From Antitrichia curtipendula (Eukaryota > Streptophyta > Bryopsida > Hypnales > Leucodontaceae), in contig OX579637.1 of assembly GCA_951230915.1 (NCBI GenBank), positions 31,124,001-31,188,000 on the forward strand: a stretch of 64,000 bases of DNA, written 5' to 3'. Shown here in pieces: positions 1-11,464 of the stretch (position 1 is its first letter; the number at the start of each line of letters is the position of its first letter). The notes beneath the pieces are model-generated. The model was not told where the DNA came from. It ran no database searches and worked only from the letters and a program-made list of their open reading frames with translations. Both the position numbers and the translations under genes were made by a program.

Positions 1-107
1 GGTTAATGAGATGAAAGTGATGAGGAGTTTTAGTTTGACGGTAGTTATGGAATATTGAATTTTTGCCCTATTTAACTACTTCTAGACTTTGCAAAATCCA
101 GAAATAA

Positions 108-245
108 AGAAGTGCTGAAATTCCATGATGTTTTCCTATGTACCTGGACAACTAGAAGTGTTGAAATCCCATGATGTTTTCCTATGTACCTGGACAACTA
201 GAAGTGTTGAAATCCCATGATGTTTTCCTATGTATCTGGATATCT
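108..245. repeat. 46-bp tandem repeat, three copies
   Basis: Three head-to-tail copies start near 108, 154 and 200, each containing AGAAGTG..TGAAAT..CCATGATG followed by TTTTCCTATGTA. The first two copies differ at only two or three bases and the third diverges at its 3' end. The short reading frames here follow the repeat and are not considered genes. Confidence 0.9.
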
Positions 246-871
246 ACCAATATATTACTGTTTTGTGTGCAAATATTTTGGAGGCGTTTACAGTATAAGC
301 AGTGCTTTATGTGCTATAATGTCAAGGAATTCTATGGCAACTGTTCCATTCTTCTTACTGGTCTTATACGGAAGCCGTCTTATAGATAAGACGGCTAAGG
401 CTGGTCCTCGTCTACCAGGAGATCACATGATGAATAAATGCTTGAAGCAAATAAGCCTGTAACAACCAAGTAGACAAACTATAAGTGTCTTTAATACCTG
501 TGTATACTATTTCAACTAAAATTCCATCACAACTGAGAGAGAAGATGAAGTCTGCACTCCATCTACATTGCGAAGACTATATTCTGATTTCCATGCACAT
601 GTAAACGACATCTACTATAATAACAAAGAAAACAGAACCCTATATTCAACTCTGGGGTGCGTAGTGATTTAATACCATGAACATACATATTCATCATGAT
701 ATCATATGCTATTTCATGTCACGAACAACATCATTGAGGAAGATTGATGTACATCAACCTAACCTACATAGAAAATTGTTCCACAGAATTCAAGTTGTCA
801 CATCAATTATTGATTGGACAATGCGTCGTGAGAACTCACAATGATCGAGAAGGCCCCCATACAGTACTCTA
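246..871. other. Non-coding AT-rich sequence
   Basis: I see no gene here. A small inverted repeat near 372-398 (GCCGTCTTATAGATAAGACGGC) is a local hairpin. The rest is the 3' flank of the pseudogene that ends at 872. Confidence 0.5.
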
Positions 872-1501
872 TCAAGGATCCACCTCGTTGGACCTGTTAA
901 GATTTTCTAGAGCTGCCTCCCTACTAATCTTAGGAATCTTCCGTGACTTTGGATCCACTATCTTGGACCAATTAGAATACACTACACAGCTAGCATCCAC
1001 CCACGTGGGGGCAGTGTTCTCAACAATCCATTTACCGTACCAACAATTCCGGTACCGCAATTCCAATGTGCTTTCGGAGTTATCCGGTTGCCAATATTGA
1101 ATCAAGAACTTACTGTTATTAACATCTCCTTCCACTCTGCATACGGTGGACAATGCTCTTCCTTGCCACACAGCACAAATGGCGGGATCCTCAAGTCTCA
1201 GAAGTACCCATGAGCCTCGTCGTATATCAAGCCACAGATTGAAGCATTCCTTAGGCGCTTCATTAGTGGGACCGCAGTAAGGTTTAGGGATCTCTTCTTC
1301 CGGAACCACGTCCAAGGGATTTACTCTAGACCCATGGCGATGAACTTCATCATGCGAGACCCTCCAATCATGCTCAGGCCAAAAGCCTTCCACCAATTCC
1401 GGGGGACAATCGGGTAGGGATTCCTTCAGCACATCCACCACATGCTTCCAATAATCTACATATGGACCAAATGCTGATGCAAAACCCTCACATTTTGACA
1501 T
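872..1501 (-). pseudogene. Copy 1 segment: C-terminal block
   Basis: An ATG at 1501 opens 209 codons in the same frame as the core, separated from it only by the TAG at 1511. It contains CPPELVEGFWPEH, FNLWLDIRRGSWVLLRLED, LIQYWQPDNS and YRNCWYGKWIVENTAPTWVD. The second copy has an equivalent tail (RYRNFMESTWEPS, YSWVDVP). It ends at TGA 872-874, possibly the genuine terminus. Confidence 0.65.
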
Positions 1502-1510
1502 TGCGTTTTC

Positions 1511-2203
1511 CTAGTACTGAATGTATTTCTCAAGCCCTACCATAATGAAACCTTTGTTCAATGTAGCTTTCCGTGCCGTAGCTTGAGCTTTCTCTTGATT
1601 CCCAATCAAAATGGGAACCTCACTACCCCACAATGGCTTAAATGGAACAGGTTTCGGACACCCAGAAGGGAGCATCAGATGACCATTTCTGTCAATCTTC
1701 CAAAGTCGTTGAGAAGGTTTATGAGATGGCAACCATTGTGAATCAACTGCAGACTTCTTATATTTCATGACAAGAACCCCATCAGTGTCCACATAGAACT
1801 TGAAAAGATGCATCTCGCCCAATCCAATCAATCTAGCCCCACCACTACTTTGATAACCTTTCACAAATGACTTGAAGTCCGCAACCTCTTGTATAAATTC
1901 TGGCATGAATGACAGTTCCTGGGACTGCATGAAGGCTTTTATAAGGTCCACAACAACAAAAGTATTCTTACTTTTCAAGGCCTTAGAGAGATGGCTGAAA
2001 TATGCATCAATGTTTTCATGAGTGTGTCCGACTAGAAGGAAACCAACGTGAATTTCCTTAAACACACCTCGTGCAGTGAGCAATGACAAGAATGTTATAA
2101 GATACTGGTTCTTGTTATCCTTTGCAGAGTTGTCTAGCTGAAGGTACAACTTCTCAGGAAGGGGTCCGGACCCAAGACGAGCTGTTGGTTCATTCAAATT
2201 CAA
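1511..2203 (-). pseudogene. Copy 1 segment: DUF7869 core (LQLDN..GHTHENID)
   Basis: A 230-codon open stretch carries LYLQLDNSAKDNKNQYL, then VGFLLVGHTHENIDAYFSHL, then VADFKSFVKGYQ and LGEMHLFKFYVD. This is the best conserved part of the family and aligns by eye with the 43.7-kb copy (ADNTMR, LIVGHTHKDIDQK). The only Met at its 5' edge is a TTG, consistent with a fragment of a longer frame rather than a gene start. It ends at TAG 1511, in frame with the C-terminal block. Confidence 0.75.
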
Positions 2204-2227
2204 GCTTTCTATACACCAAGATTTCCC

Positions 2228-2755
2228 TCAAAGCAGTGCTTCAAATATAAGATTTGCCGGTGGATAAGGAAAAAGATCACCTGTATCTTGAATCAGTGGA
2301 CCCTCCAGCCGACGAAATAATTTGGCCAAGGAAGAAATTGTAAAGTTCGAGTCTGCTGGCCAGAATGCTGGGGTGTAATGTGCATAAGCACCGTCGCCAT
2401 GACCATGAGCTACCATTCCAGTGACACTCAGAGGAAGCTGCCCCAAACCTGCCGTGGCCTTTGTTGTAATACGCATTCTTGGTAGGGCTGTCTTGGATGT
2501 ATCCATCTTGTCATGAATTATACAAAGAATGTCCCGAGGATTTTGCTTAGACTCCTTACGCCACGACGCATATAATCTACAACACGAACCCTGGTGATTC
2601 AGATGTTCACTTCGTTGCTTCAAAAAACTCAACAAATTGGAGGCTCCCCTTGGGAGACTTCAGAAGAAACTGCTAAAGCTGATCGCAAAGAGTGCACTTC
2701 GCAAATTAACTACCAACAAGCTTAATGTAGACATTGTTGAGATGCTCCTTCTTGA
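2228..2755 (-). pseudogene. Copy 1 segment: CxxC zinc-binding and HGHGDGAY block
   Basis: The upper part (about 2755-2640) reads KCTLCDQL in one frame. It then shifts near 2630 into a frame reading HLNHQGSCCRLYASWRKES, IIHDKMDTSKTALPRM and MVAHGHGDGAYAHY. CxxC followed by HxxxC spacing suggests a CCHC-type zinc-binding unit. IIHDKMD is a conserved signature that recurs in the 55.4-kb remnant. The TGA at 2228 lies in frame with the following core block and is explained by CGA to TGA. Confidence 0.65.
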
Positions 2756-3037
2756 TTCTACTAACAGTCGATTGGCTTACAGGTGGAAGTCCGTAGTCCG
2801 CAATTAACTGCAAAACCAACACTATGGGTGATGAAGATGGGTCAATCAAGACGGAAGAAGGAATTTATGAATTGTAGTTACACAACAAACAACGTGGGAA
2901 CCCACGATGAATTACCACATTGTAGAACCTCTTCATGAATTATTGCACGGTGGAGGATTGAAAGGTAGTACCTCATTTGCATCAGCTTGGACACGTTTCT
3001 AATTATTCCTAGCAGGAAGATATTTCAAAGTGTCAAC

Positions 3038-3623
3038 TCAACCATTATCCATGCCACGCATTTGATGCGGCATTTGGTTGGCATTCTCATCAATGATGGC
3101 CTTCATTGTTCCGATCACTTGTACAGTCTGAATCCTTGGATGCTTAACCCTTGTATTTCCATGCGTCCCCAAAACCACGCCGATGATATATTTATTGATA
3201 TAACTGTGGAATGTCAATTTTGGAATACCATGAATTTTGTACCAAGCACATGCACATACTTTTGCTCCTTCTAGTGTGATGAATTTTCGCTTCTGGTCCC
3301 TGGCCACACTGTGTATTTGACCTCCGACAGCAATCCCATATTCCCGACGGTCTTCGAAGGACTTCAAATAAAATTTCTGCCTAACCAACAAAGTCTGTTC
3401 TTGTTTGAAAAGTTGGGCAACAACGACCGCCGCAGCACCTCTCCGAGCTGACCTTCCGAATCTCATCCTCTTGAGTTTTCCGATCGTACATTGATTCCTT
3501 CAATTCTAGAGAAGGCTTACAGACTACAAAATGATAGGGCGCTTTCTCTCTTCCACCTAGATATGCTCGAGGATCCTCATGGGCGAGACTGGCGGCAAAA
3601 TGGTCTGCTGTCTCTTTCAACAA
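3038..3623 (-). pseudogene. Copy 1 segment: Cys-rich and SFEDRREYG block
   Basis: Two overlapping frames join here. The upstream frame carries the cysteine cluster ERCCGGRCCPTF, and the downstream frame carries LKSFEDRREYGIAVGGQIH, KRKFITLEGAKVC and AWYKIHGIP. Reading through needs one shift near 3400. The SFEDRR-YG and KR-ITLEG patterns are the family's conserved N-terminal signature. The final TGA (3038) sits where the family reads on, and the same frame resumes with VDTLKYLPARNN followed by TAG (2999), most simply a TGG (Trp) to TAG change. Confidence 0.65.
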
Positions 3624-3638
3624 CCGACCATTAGGAAA

Positions 3639-4256
3639 CTAGCAGGTGCTAATTGGCCACCGAACATGCGTCATAATAGTGTCCTTGTTCCCAACAAAAA
3701 CATCCGAAACAGTCACGCCGACAAAGCCATCACCAAGGGTTCCATCTTGAAAAAAATCATCTGATTTGTAACAGTTTATATGACCTGCCGACAGTACCAA
3801 TCCAAGTGAATCTTGAAGATGCACCTCCAGCCCAAACCAGGCTTTTAGAAGGATAAAAGGCCTTGGATCCATAGTGGAAATATCAGATGCTTTCACTACG
3901 TTGGTGGATCTCCATAGCACTGTCCGATCCATAACATCCTTCAATATCAAGAGACCCCTTTGGCAGGGGTTGATAGGTAGGTTTTGAGCTTTAAAATTCA
4001 CAAAATGAGGTCGAACTAAAACAAAAACCCACAGCATTGAAGGAACGACCACACCTAGCCATTGACCCAATGGACGGACCTCTACAACATATCCTTCACC
4101 AACTTCACCATATCCGGGAATAGAGAGTTTGACAAAATCATCGTTGCTGAGTGGAACAGACCTGCCATCGGACTCTTGTGATACAATGCCCATATAAGTT
4201 CTACCGCTGAACGGGATGATTGCATTTGCCACGGAATTATCACATACTAAATCCAT
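3639..4256 (-). pseudogene. Copy 1 segment: N-terminal block
   Basis: A 205-codon open stretch starting with an ATG at 4256. Its first residues are MDLVCDNSVANAIIPFSGRT. It is rich in Val, Gly and Leu with no motif I can name. It ends at a TAG (3639-3641), after which the same frame continues without shift into the next block, so the stop is most simply a CAG to TAG change rather than a true end. The 5' side past 4256 is repetitive, so no promoter or earlier exon could be assigned. Confidence 0.6.
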
Positions 4257-4549
4257 TGTACCAAATAGCTGTATGCCGCTACTATACTTTGGGAGTGGAT
4301 GATGATTGGTTAACCTGTGAAAATTATCTACAAAAACTTAAGTAAGAAAAGAAGCAATCTGAAACCCCAAGCAATGACCATGGACCTACATAAGGATCCA
4401 GAGCACAAAGAGTGAAGTAAACCTACTTCATCCAGTTAGAAGATCCAATATATTCCTAACAATAGAAGTGATTCACATCTAAAGGAAGTGGACCAAAACC
4501 TACACAAATCCACGAGTTCACACATACACTCATGAGAAAAATGGGGTTG

Positions 4550-5040
4550 CCACACCGGGTGACACAAACAACTGTATCGTGAGAACTCATGATGTCCACT
4601 ATCTAGGATAATTAGGAGATCTGTGAATACAGGGTCATAACAACTAGGTCAATCATAACTAGGATGATTACTGTTGTGAAATGGTCTAATCTCGTGCTGT
4701 CCGGTAAACCAGAAAATTGAAGGAAACACCGTATTAAAGAAGGGTCAAACGCACACTCTTGCATTTCCCGTCAACCGGCTACTTCCCATTGTGAGATCCC
4801 ATGATACAGGAACCTTATAATCTCAGGATATAATTTAAGAGAGTTCTTATGATACACCACCGTGAGTTTTGACGATACACACATCGTGAGATCCCACGGT
4901 ACTCATATATATTGTGAGTTCCCACACGAAACACATTGTGAGTTCCCACGATACATATGTAGTGAGAGAGTATAAAACACACATTTCGTGAAATCCCAAT
5001 ATGTCTCCATCATGATATCCCGGATACTATTATAATGAAA
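4550..5040. repeat. Degenerate tandem repeat, GTGAGTTCCCACGATAC-type
   Basis: About ten imperfect units of roughly 30-35 bp carry variants of GTGAGTTCCCACGATACAC or GTGAGATCCCA. The clearest run is 4860-4990. A similar word (GTGGGAACCCACGATG) appears at 2896 inside copy 1, so the unit may derive from element sequence. Confidence 0.7.
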
Positions 5041-5427
5041 TCCATTAAGTACTTCCTATAGTACGTTGACTTTGTATCGTAATTAGACTTCATACATGTA
5101 TGCTCCTGGAATACTGTATCATAGTTCTCTTCGCGAATTAATCTCCACCGTATTGGAATGGTAACCTTACAAAATCCTTACAGGGCCATTCTTCCTCGCA
5201 AACTAGATTCTGCTGCCTGTCAATGACATGGGATCTATGACCTTCTTTGTTGAAATATACAACCCTTGCGATTGGAGTACCAAAGCATTCTGTAATCATC
5301 TACGATTGCTAATTCCGATAATTGTTCCTACTTCAATTGATGGATCGCATGAACCCCTCCACTAAGTACACAAGAAAGATTCAAGTATCATTTGGCCCAT
5401 TCTTCAAATTGACCTCACAACATGGGT

Positions 5428-5816
5428 CTAAAGTAGGCCTCTTTTCTCTAATATTAGTTCACTGAAAATTTTAACGTACTTGTCGAGAAAATGAAACCCT
5501 CGACCACTGAAGATACGTGGAACTCTAAACGAAAAAGCAAATAGAGGTGAAGATGTCAACCTATTCTTCTGGGTCTTTTCATGGATCCCATACCTCTGCA
5601 GATGAAATGCACTGTTGCCGACCAAGTTCTCTATGCTAGAGTTGCCAACAATACACCAAACAAACCACAGCGCACATGAAAAGTAGACAGCAAGAACTCC
5701 GACGCCTCTAATGCTCCGTGCACATGTGCAAAAGAGAATGAGCTTCTTTGTTTGCGGGTATGACACGGTCTGGGCGTAGGTTAGGACATCAGTTTCTTGC
5801 CAGGATTTTTGGAGAG
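5428..5816 (-). other. Unrecognised open frame, coding status doubtful
   Basis: The frame is open on - from about 5816 to TGA/TAG at 5428, about 130 codons, with no ATG near the start. It contains TYAQTVSYPQTKK and a hydrophobic run (VGVLAVYFSCALWFVWCIVG) that could be one membrane segment. I recognise no family. It lies 1.1 kb upstream of copy 1 on the same strand and could be a decayed upstream exon or chance. Confidence 0.2.
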
Positions 5817-5830
5817 ATAGGTAGTATTCT

Positions 5831-6770
5831 TTCTCAATGATTCACTAAATTCTTGGAATTTGTGCCTCACTAACTACAAGGAAGGAATACGTGCGGTTCT
5901 TCAGTGCCTAGGTTGACTGCATTCTAGTGATTCTGCTGAGCAGATTGAAGGCGTGCGTGTGGCTGTTTAATTCAAATCTTTACTATATTCCATTGTTTTG
6001 TATCTTGACTGAAATATGGGACCGTTGAATGAGACAATCTCCAAGGCTTCTTCAAGTAGTTAATGTTGGTATGAGCGTAGCAAATCAACCATAATGGTCT
6101 AAGTTATCCAACACTCCAAATACTTTGAATTGCAATGTCACTATAGCATCGTACATTTGTGAATTTCATGAGGTGGGGAATTGTAGGCAGTGTGTGACCG
6201 CATCCGTGGGGTGAAAATTTAAATTCAGAACAAAGACAAAATCAGTGGGAAGAAAAATAACCAATCATTTATTATCCTAAACCGATACCAGATTTTCCAC
6301 TTCGAAATCTCTAAACGCGTAGCATTATTGCAGTGATAGTTTGTAGTATCACCAACCCTCAACGGACTCACAAACTGACAATCGCCATTTGGAAATTTGT
6401 TTCTCCGATGTTCTGAAACAAATGAATTTCAATTTTCTTGTTTTGGATTTCTTCATTTTATTTTATTTTCTTAAACAAATGGAAAAGAATTCATTGCAAC
6501 TTAATGCAATTCATTTGATATTTTCTAAACTCTGTCTTTGCTAAGATTTTGATAATAAAGCCTTCAATTGACAAAAACATTGTATTCTAGTTCCTCCTAC
6601 CTTGGAATACTAAAACCATAAAAATTTACAAGTAGGCTTACTAAAAATTACCTACAGGTGTGAAACCCTCAAATAATTAAAATTTACACCTGACAACACA
6701 TTTAAATTACAACAGCATGCTAAATAATCATTTCATAATACCATAGATTGATTTGTACGACTGAAGATGA
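5831..6770. other. Non-coding AT-rich sequence
   Basis: No open frame, RNA gene or ordered repeat was seen in this stretch. Confidence 0.4.
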
Positions 6771-6774
6771 CAAG

Positions 6775-7405
6775 GTTGGGTTCAGGGTCCCAAACAATTT
6801 CATGTTTTCTTGTGGGTTTCTGTATTTGTTAATTTCAGCCATTCTTTCCCTAAAATGACAGTGAATCCCAGGTTTTTAGGATTCATGGCATCACAGGTTT
6901 AGGGCATATAGTTTAATTTCAAGGTGCAGGACCAGATTGTAGGGTTGTGAAGATCCTAGGGTTCAGGGTCCACAATATTAGGTTTTAAGGTCATCATCTT
7001 AAGGTACAGGGTCCACGATATGAGGGTAAAAGGTATTAGGGTTTAAGATTAACGGTGGCAGGGCTAAGGGTCCATGGTTTTAGAATTTAGGGTCCATGGT
7101 TAAAGGATTTAAAGTGCACGGTCTTAGGATCTATGGTTGAGGGTTGCAAGGTCTTAAGATTTAGGATCCACGATTTCAAGGTTTAGGGATCCATGCTTTC
7201 AAGATTTAGGGTCCATGGTCTTAGAGTTCAGGATCCATGGTTTGAGGGCCCACGGTCCACTGTCTTAGGGATCAGGGTGCACGGATTTAGGGTTTACGGT
7301 CCACGGACTTATGATTCAGGGTGCACGGTTTCAAGGTTTAGGGTCCATGTTCTTAGGGTTTAGGATCACAATGTCAAAATTTAGGATTTGCGGTTTCAAG
7401 GTTTG
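6775..7405. repeat. Degenerate telomere-like array (TTTAGGGTCCATGG)
   Basis: More than twenty loosely spaced units combine TTTAGGG or TTCAGGG with TCCA(T/C)GG, for example TTTAGGGTCCATGG and CAGGGTCCACGAT, spaced about 20-35 bp apart. TTTAGGG is the plant telomere repeat. Interspersed TCCAYGG makes this an interstitial, telomere-derived satellite rather than a clean telomere tract. Confidence 0.7.
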
Positions 7406-7439
7406 GTTTGGATTCTACATTTTATGCATTAGTCCTTGT

Positions 7440-8327
7440 AATTTTAGAGTTTGAAATTCACCCTTAACCCCCAAAGGACTTGATCCATTGTAAAATGGTC
7501 AAACTTCATGTCTGAACTAAATTTAGCCTTTTAAATTGTGTTAAAAAAAAATCTTATATTTTTATTACTTAAAAACCTGAATTATATATCACTATTAGAA
7601 ATTTCAATTTGTTTCATGAAAAATTGTAATTTTCATCATTTTTGTTGTAAAAATTGATTATAAGTAAGTAAAAATAGCAAAAACAATCCAAAAGATTTGA
7701 AATTTTTACATGAGGTACAACTAGAAATGGAGATTAGTGTGAAAAATTTTCAATTGGTTATTTTATTATTAACATCCAAAACAACCACAACATAGACCTT
7801 GAAGTCAAATTTGACTATTAAACCAAATTTATCCTTTTCTTTAATAGATGTATAAAATTTTGATATATTGTGCTAGTGTAATAATTTATTTTTTATTTAA
7901 ATTTATTTTTTCATTAAATTCAATGGACAAATCAAATTATTGTGATTTTTTAAATCTAAAGGTGGAAATCAAATTATATCAATTAGAATATATATTAGAA
8001 TAATCCGTAACTTTAACCATAAATTATGAGTAGAATGAGAAACATGATTTTATAATTTAAATTTAAAATGAAGTCAAAAAACAGAAAATATGAATGAAAA
8101 ACACACCATATTGTGTTCTTTGGATTCTAACACATGAAGCTTTCAATTTCAATAACTCTTTCAATTTAAGGCATTTTTGAAAATTTTAAAATGGAGTTAA
8201 AAAAAAACTTGTCAAGCTTCATTTTTTTAGTTTAAATCAAAATAATTTCAAAAGTAATTATTTTAAAAGTTACAATCATAGTTGACCAAGGCGCATCCAC
8301 TTTTTGGATGAGTGGATCTTTAAGGGC
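7440..8327. other. Very AT-rich non-coding DNA
   Basis: Homopolymeric A/T tracts with no coding potential or clear repeat order. It forms the left flank of the TAA-flanked element that begins at 8343. Confidence 0.5.
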
Positions 8328-8404
8328 CAGTTAATATGTTAAGAGCATCGCCACCCATTCATGGCCGGTTAATATGTTAAGAGCATTGCCACCCATTCAT
8401 GGCC
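8328..8404. repeat. 38-bp tandem duplication of a transposon end
   Basis: GTTAATATGTTAA plus GAGCAT(C/T)GCCACCCATTCATGGCC occurs twice, with the TIR starting at 8343 and at 8381. Both copies include the TAA that serves as target duplication, so the left end of the element seems to have been duplicated in tandem. Confidence 0.85.
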
Positions 8405-10059
8405 AAGCTCCCAATCCGGCAATTGGGCGGGGCTGGCCAAAAAAAGGTGGGCCACCGCAAGCCCGGGGAAAGACAAAAAGTGACTCGTCACGGCACAAAT
8501 GCCTCTGCAAACGGCAGTTTCCTTGCTCCGGAATTTGTTGACTTTGTATGCTTACTCTCTTCCCAAAGAGATGTCAGACTTTAAATTTTGTCCAATTGCT
8601 GAGGTAATAAAAGGAAGTAATAAGGTTTTCTTGGTTGCTGTGAATTGTTTGTTTTTAATTTGTTTTTTAAACAAATGAAACGGGGGTTTCATTGCAAAAG
8701 AAAGGGAACAACACCCTCCGCCATCCATATATTGTTTTTGATATAAATGAAAATTTTCCATATATTTCAAGGAAAAAAAAAAGGTAGGAAAGAATACAAT
8801 GAAGTACAAAATTATAAGCAATGCCTGTCTCTTTGAAATGGAATTTATGTCACTTGCTTCCAAAAAAGAAAAAGAAAAATGACAAGGAAGACTTGTAATT
8901 ATAAGGAACTAAAATTGACATTGCCTTGGAATAAAGAAAAAATGACATTAACTTTAAATGACTTTTTCTTTTTTATATAAAAGATTTCAGTTTAAGATTT
9001 TGTTTTAAACCAAGATAATGTAAGTAGTAAAAATGTGCTCTAGGTTTTCTTGTGATAGACCTCGAGGCAAACCTCAAGCACATATCAAGCACACCTCAAG
9101 CATTTTTTGTTATTTTTTAAAAAATTTGAGAATAATTTCTTAATTTTCTAAAATTTTTATCATCCAAGGCAATAAAAATAGTAGAAATGTACTCTAAGTG
9201 TGCTTGAGGTCTACTTTATGCATATTTTAAGCAATTTATGATTTTTATTTATTTATTTAATAAAAGATTTCAATTGAAGATTTTGTTCTAAATCAAGGTA
9301 ATGTAAGTAGACAGTGGAAATGTACTCAGGGTGTGCTTGAGGTCTACCTCAAGCACACCTCAAGCACACCTCAAGCACAATTTTACAATTGTGAAATGTC
9401 CAAAAAATAAAAATATATATCAATGAAATCAATTTAAAAATAAAACTTAAACGTGCTCATAGTATGCTTGAGGTGTGCTTGAGGTAGACCTCAAGCACAC
9501 CTCAAGCACAATTCTACAATTGTGAAATTTCAAAAATATTAAAAAAAATATATCAAAGAAATCAATTTAAAAGTAAAACTTAAAAGTGCTCATAGTGTGC
9601 TTGAGGTGTGCTTGAGGTAGACCTCAAGCACACCTCAAGTACAATTCTACAATTGTGAAATTTCAAAAAAATTAAAAAAATATATCAAAAAAATCAATTT
9701 AAAAGTAAAACTTAAAAGTGCTCATAGTATGCTTGAGATGTGCTTGAGGTAGACCTCAAGCACGCCTCAAGCACACTATGAGCACTTTACATTTTCTTGA
9801 AATTAGAGAATTTTTTTTAATAGAAATTCAATTTGCCAAATTTTTAAACTTTTTCAAAATCCTCTAATCTGACAACTTTCATGTATAGTTTGCCAACTTG
9901 CAGCTAACTTATGAGATTGACTTTGACCATGAACTTTGGCCGTGAACTTTGGCCGTGAATGAGTGGAGGGCATCCCCAGCCAAATGGAACCCAGGTGAAG
10001 TCGGGCTCAGGCCACTCCATTCCCCATGCCATTTGGGGCGTGAATGGGTGGCGATGCTC
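8343..10059. mobile_element. Non-autonomous PIF/Harbinger (Tourist)-like element
   Basis: The left end is GAGCATCGCCACCCATTCA (8343). The right end at 10041-10059 is its reverse complement, giving terminal inverted repeats of about 19 bp. Both ends abut TAA (8340-8342 and 10060-10062), the 3-bp target duplication typical of PIF/Harbinger elements. The start GAGCATC..CC is also common among plant Tourist-type MITEs. There is no transposase frame in the 1.7 kb, so it would depend on a partner. The ends are GC-richer than the middle. The centre carries the palindrome array at 9055-9787. Confidence 0.8.
9055..9787. repeat. Array of GTGCTTGAGGT palindromes
   Basis: Five or six units spaced about 130-140 bp each centre on GTGCTTGAGGT-AG-ACCTCAAGCAC, often extended by a second GCTTGAGGT/ACCTC arm to about 20 bp per arm. 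Linkers share AATT(C/T)TACAATTGTGAAAT and AAAACTTAAA(A/C)GTGCTCATAGT. The last unit (about 9718-9787) extends the palindrome with GTGCTCATAGT and ACTATGAGCAC. The array lies wholly inside the TAA-flanked element. Confidence 0.9.
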
Positions 10060-10062
10060 TAA

Positions 10063-10660
10063 TGATTTACGCTCAAAGGTCCATCAATTTCTGGTAGTCT
10101 AGGAGGCAATCCATTTGTAATTACCGCCCTATTCTGGTAATTTAGGGTGGAGTGCTTCCGATTCAAAAGTGATTAGTAGCCATTAATTTTAGCATTGTCC
10201 CCAATGCAATTTTAGACCCTTCTGAGTGGCCACAAGTTATTCAATACCCTTGGTGGATTTTGCAAGTACCCTTTGATCGGAAACAAGAAGGTCTATATGA
10301 TTGACCATTCAACATAGATGGAACATAATTAATTTTGTTGCTCTAAAATTCGTTATAATTATGTTCTGAGAGATAAAGTTCTGAAAAATAATGGAAACCT
10401 CATAATAAATTCTATTTGTGCATATGAAGAATTTCAGATACATGTATTTGCTACAGTAGTTATGAATGGGTTGCCTCCTTTAGTGTACCCTTGATGGCTT
10501 TACACTCATGGTCCGTAGCTTGAAGGTTTAAGATTCTAGGTTTCAAGGATATTAACTATTGCAATTACAAAGGGGCTCGTTTTACATTTTGTAGGGTTTA
10601 GGGTTGAAGGGGTTTTACAGTTGACATTCTTAAAGAATTCAACTTATTTTCAGCGAATAA
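10063..10660. other. Non-coding sequence
   Basis: Intergenic DNA right of the Harbinger-like element. Short AGGTTTAAG and GTTTAGGGTT words at 10530-10610 recall the telomere-like array. No gene seen. Confidence 0.4.
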
Positions 10661-10688
10661 TTATGATAGGGTTATAGCTGAGTTCAAA

Positions 10689-10799
10689 AGCTGTGAATGG
10701 AGTGCTACAACTGCGCACAAAAACTTATATATATGAAGCTGTGAATGGAGTGCTACAACTACGCACAAAAACTTATATATATATATATATATATATATA
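10689..10799. repeat. 48-bp duplication ending in a (TA)n microsatellite
   Basis: AGCTGTGAATGGAGTGCTAC..CGCACAAAAACTTATATATA is present twice with a 48-bp period (10689 and 10737). The second copy runs into about 13 TA units (10773-10799). The minus-strand frame across it simply repeats with the DNA. Confidence 0.9.
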
Positions 10800-11464
10800 G
10801 CAGCATTTGTAGCTTTTGGCCTTTTGTATGCGTAATTGGAGGCCGTCAACAATATAGCATCAATGATTTCAAGGCTTTGATATGAGACTAATGCATTTCA
10901 CAATCAACTTATTGACAATATGTTGTTTTAGTTTATGGAAAATAGGAGTTTTAGTACATATAGTAGAGACTGACAAAGGATGTTAGTACTAATTCACTTC
11001 TTCCATTATTATGTCAAAAAAATGATATTTGGTTGGGAAGTTCTAAATGAAGTGCACCAGTGATGCAAGATTGCCTCATTAATTGCCTCATTAGTGTTTG
11101 TAATCAATATTAATAAAGTGTTAGTAGAATTCAATGGACTATAAAGTGTAATAATTAACCCCCAAGTTTTATCTAATAAATTACTTTGATATGAATAGAT
11201 ATTATTTGTTTGAATTCTATATTAATTCATTGATTAAGTGATTATTTTGTCAATTTTTTATCTTAACGTAACTATTCATTATTTTGTTTTTCAGCTCTGA
11301 ATAATTCAATATAAATTCCGCAAGAAATTCACCTAGATAAGAAATTAATTATTAACACATTCTTTTTTCCTTAATGCAAATTATTTTAAAAAATAATTAT
11401 AGAATAATTCACTTGTCTGAATATTATTTAGAATTTTAAATTCTCTTTTTTCTCCTTTACTTAT

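Larger units (their letters stand above)
872..4256 (-). pseudogene. DUF7869-type transposase-like gene, copy 1 (decayed)
   Basis: This is a relic of a large multidomain protein of about 1,100 residues that I recognise as the plant DUF7869 family. Members are multicopy and probably mobile-element derived, although the biochemical function is not established. From the 5' end the order is: an N-terminal block (4256-3639), a cysteine-rich block (3623-3038), a CxxC/HxxxC block leading to a HGHGDGAYAHY motif (2755-2228), a core with LQLDN and GHTHENID (2203-1511), and a C-terminal block (1501-872). Blocks 4256-3381 share one frame and blocks 3466-872 share another, so few indels but several stops separate it from an intact gene. 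Stops include TAG 3639, TGA 3038, TAG 2999, TGA 2228 and TAG 1511. An extra frameshifted stretch lies at about 2640-2950. The acidic residue in LQLDN and the GHTHxxID motif resemble an RNase-H-like catalytic core; that is inference. Not functional as it stands. Confidence 0.8.

Noticed and set aside
744..1100. Plus-strand frame opposite copy 1
   Set aside because: It overlaps the conserved C-terminal block of the minus-strand relic and has no family character.
872..4256. RNA editing that repairs the stops
   Set aside because: U-to-C editing known in some spore plants is organellar; this is nuclear DNA with introns, and G-to-A type stops (TGG to TAG) would not be repaired by it.
9055..9787. 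CRISPR-like array
   Set aside because: Regular palindromic repeats are present, but linkers are related to each other and the array sits inside a eukaryotic transposon.
10661..10852. Minus-strand 63-codon frame
   Set aside because: It is a translation of the 48-bp duplication and TA microsatellite.
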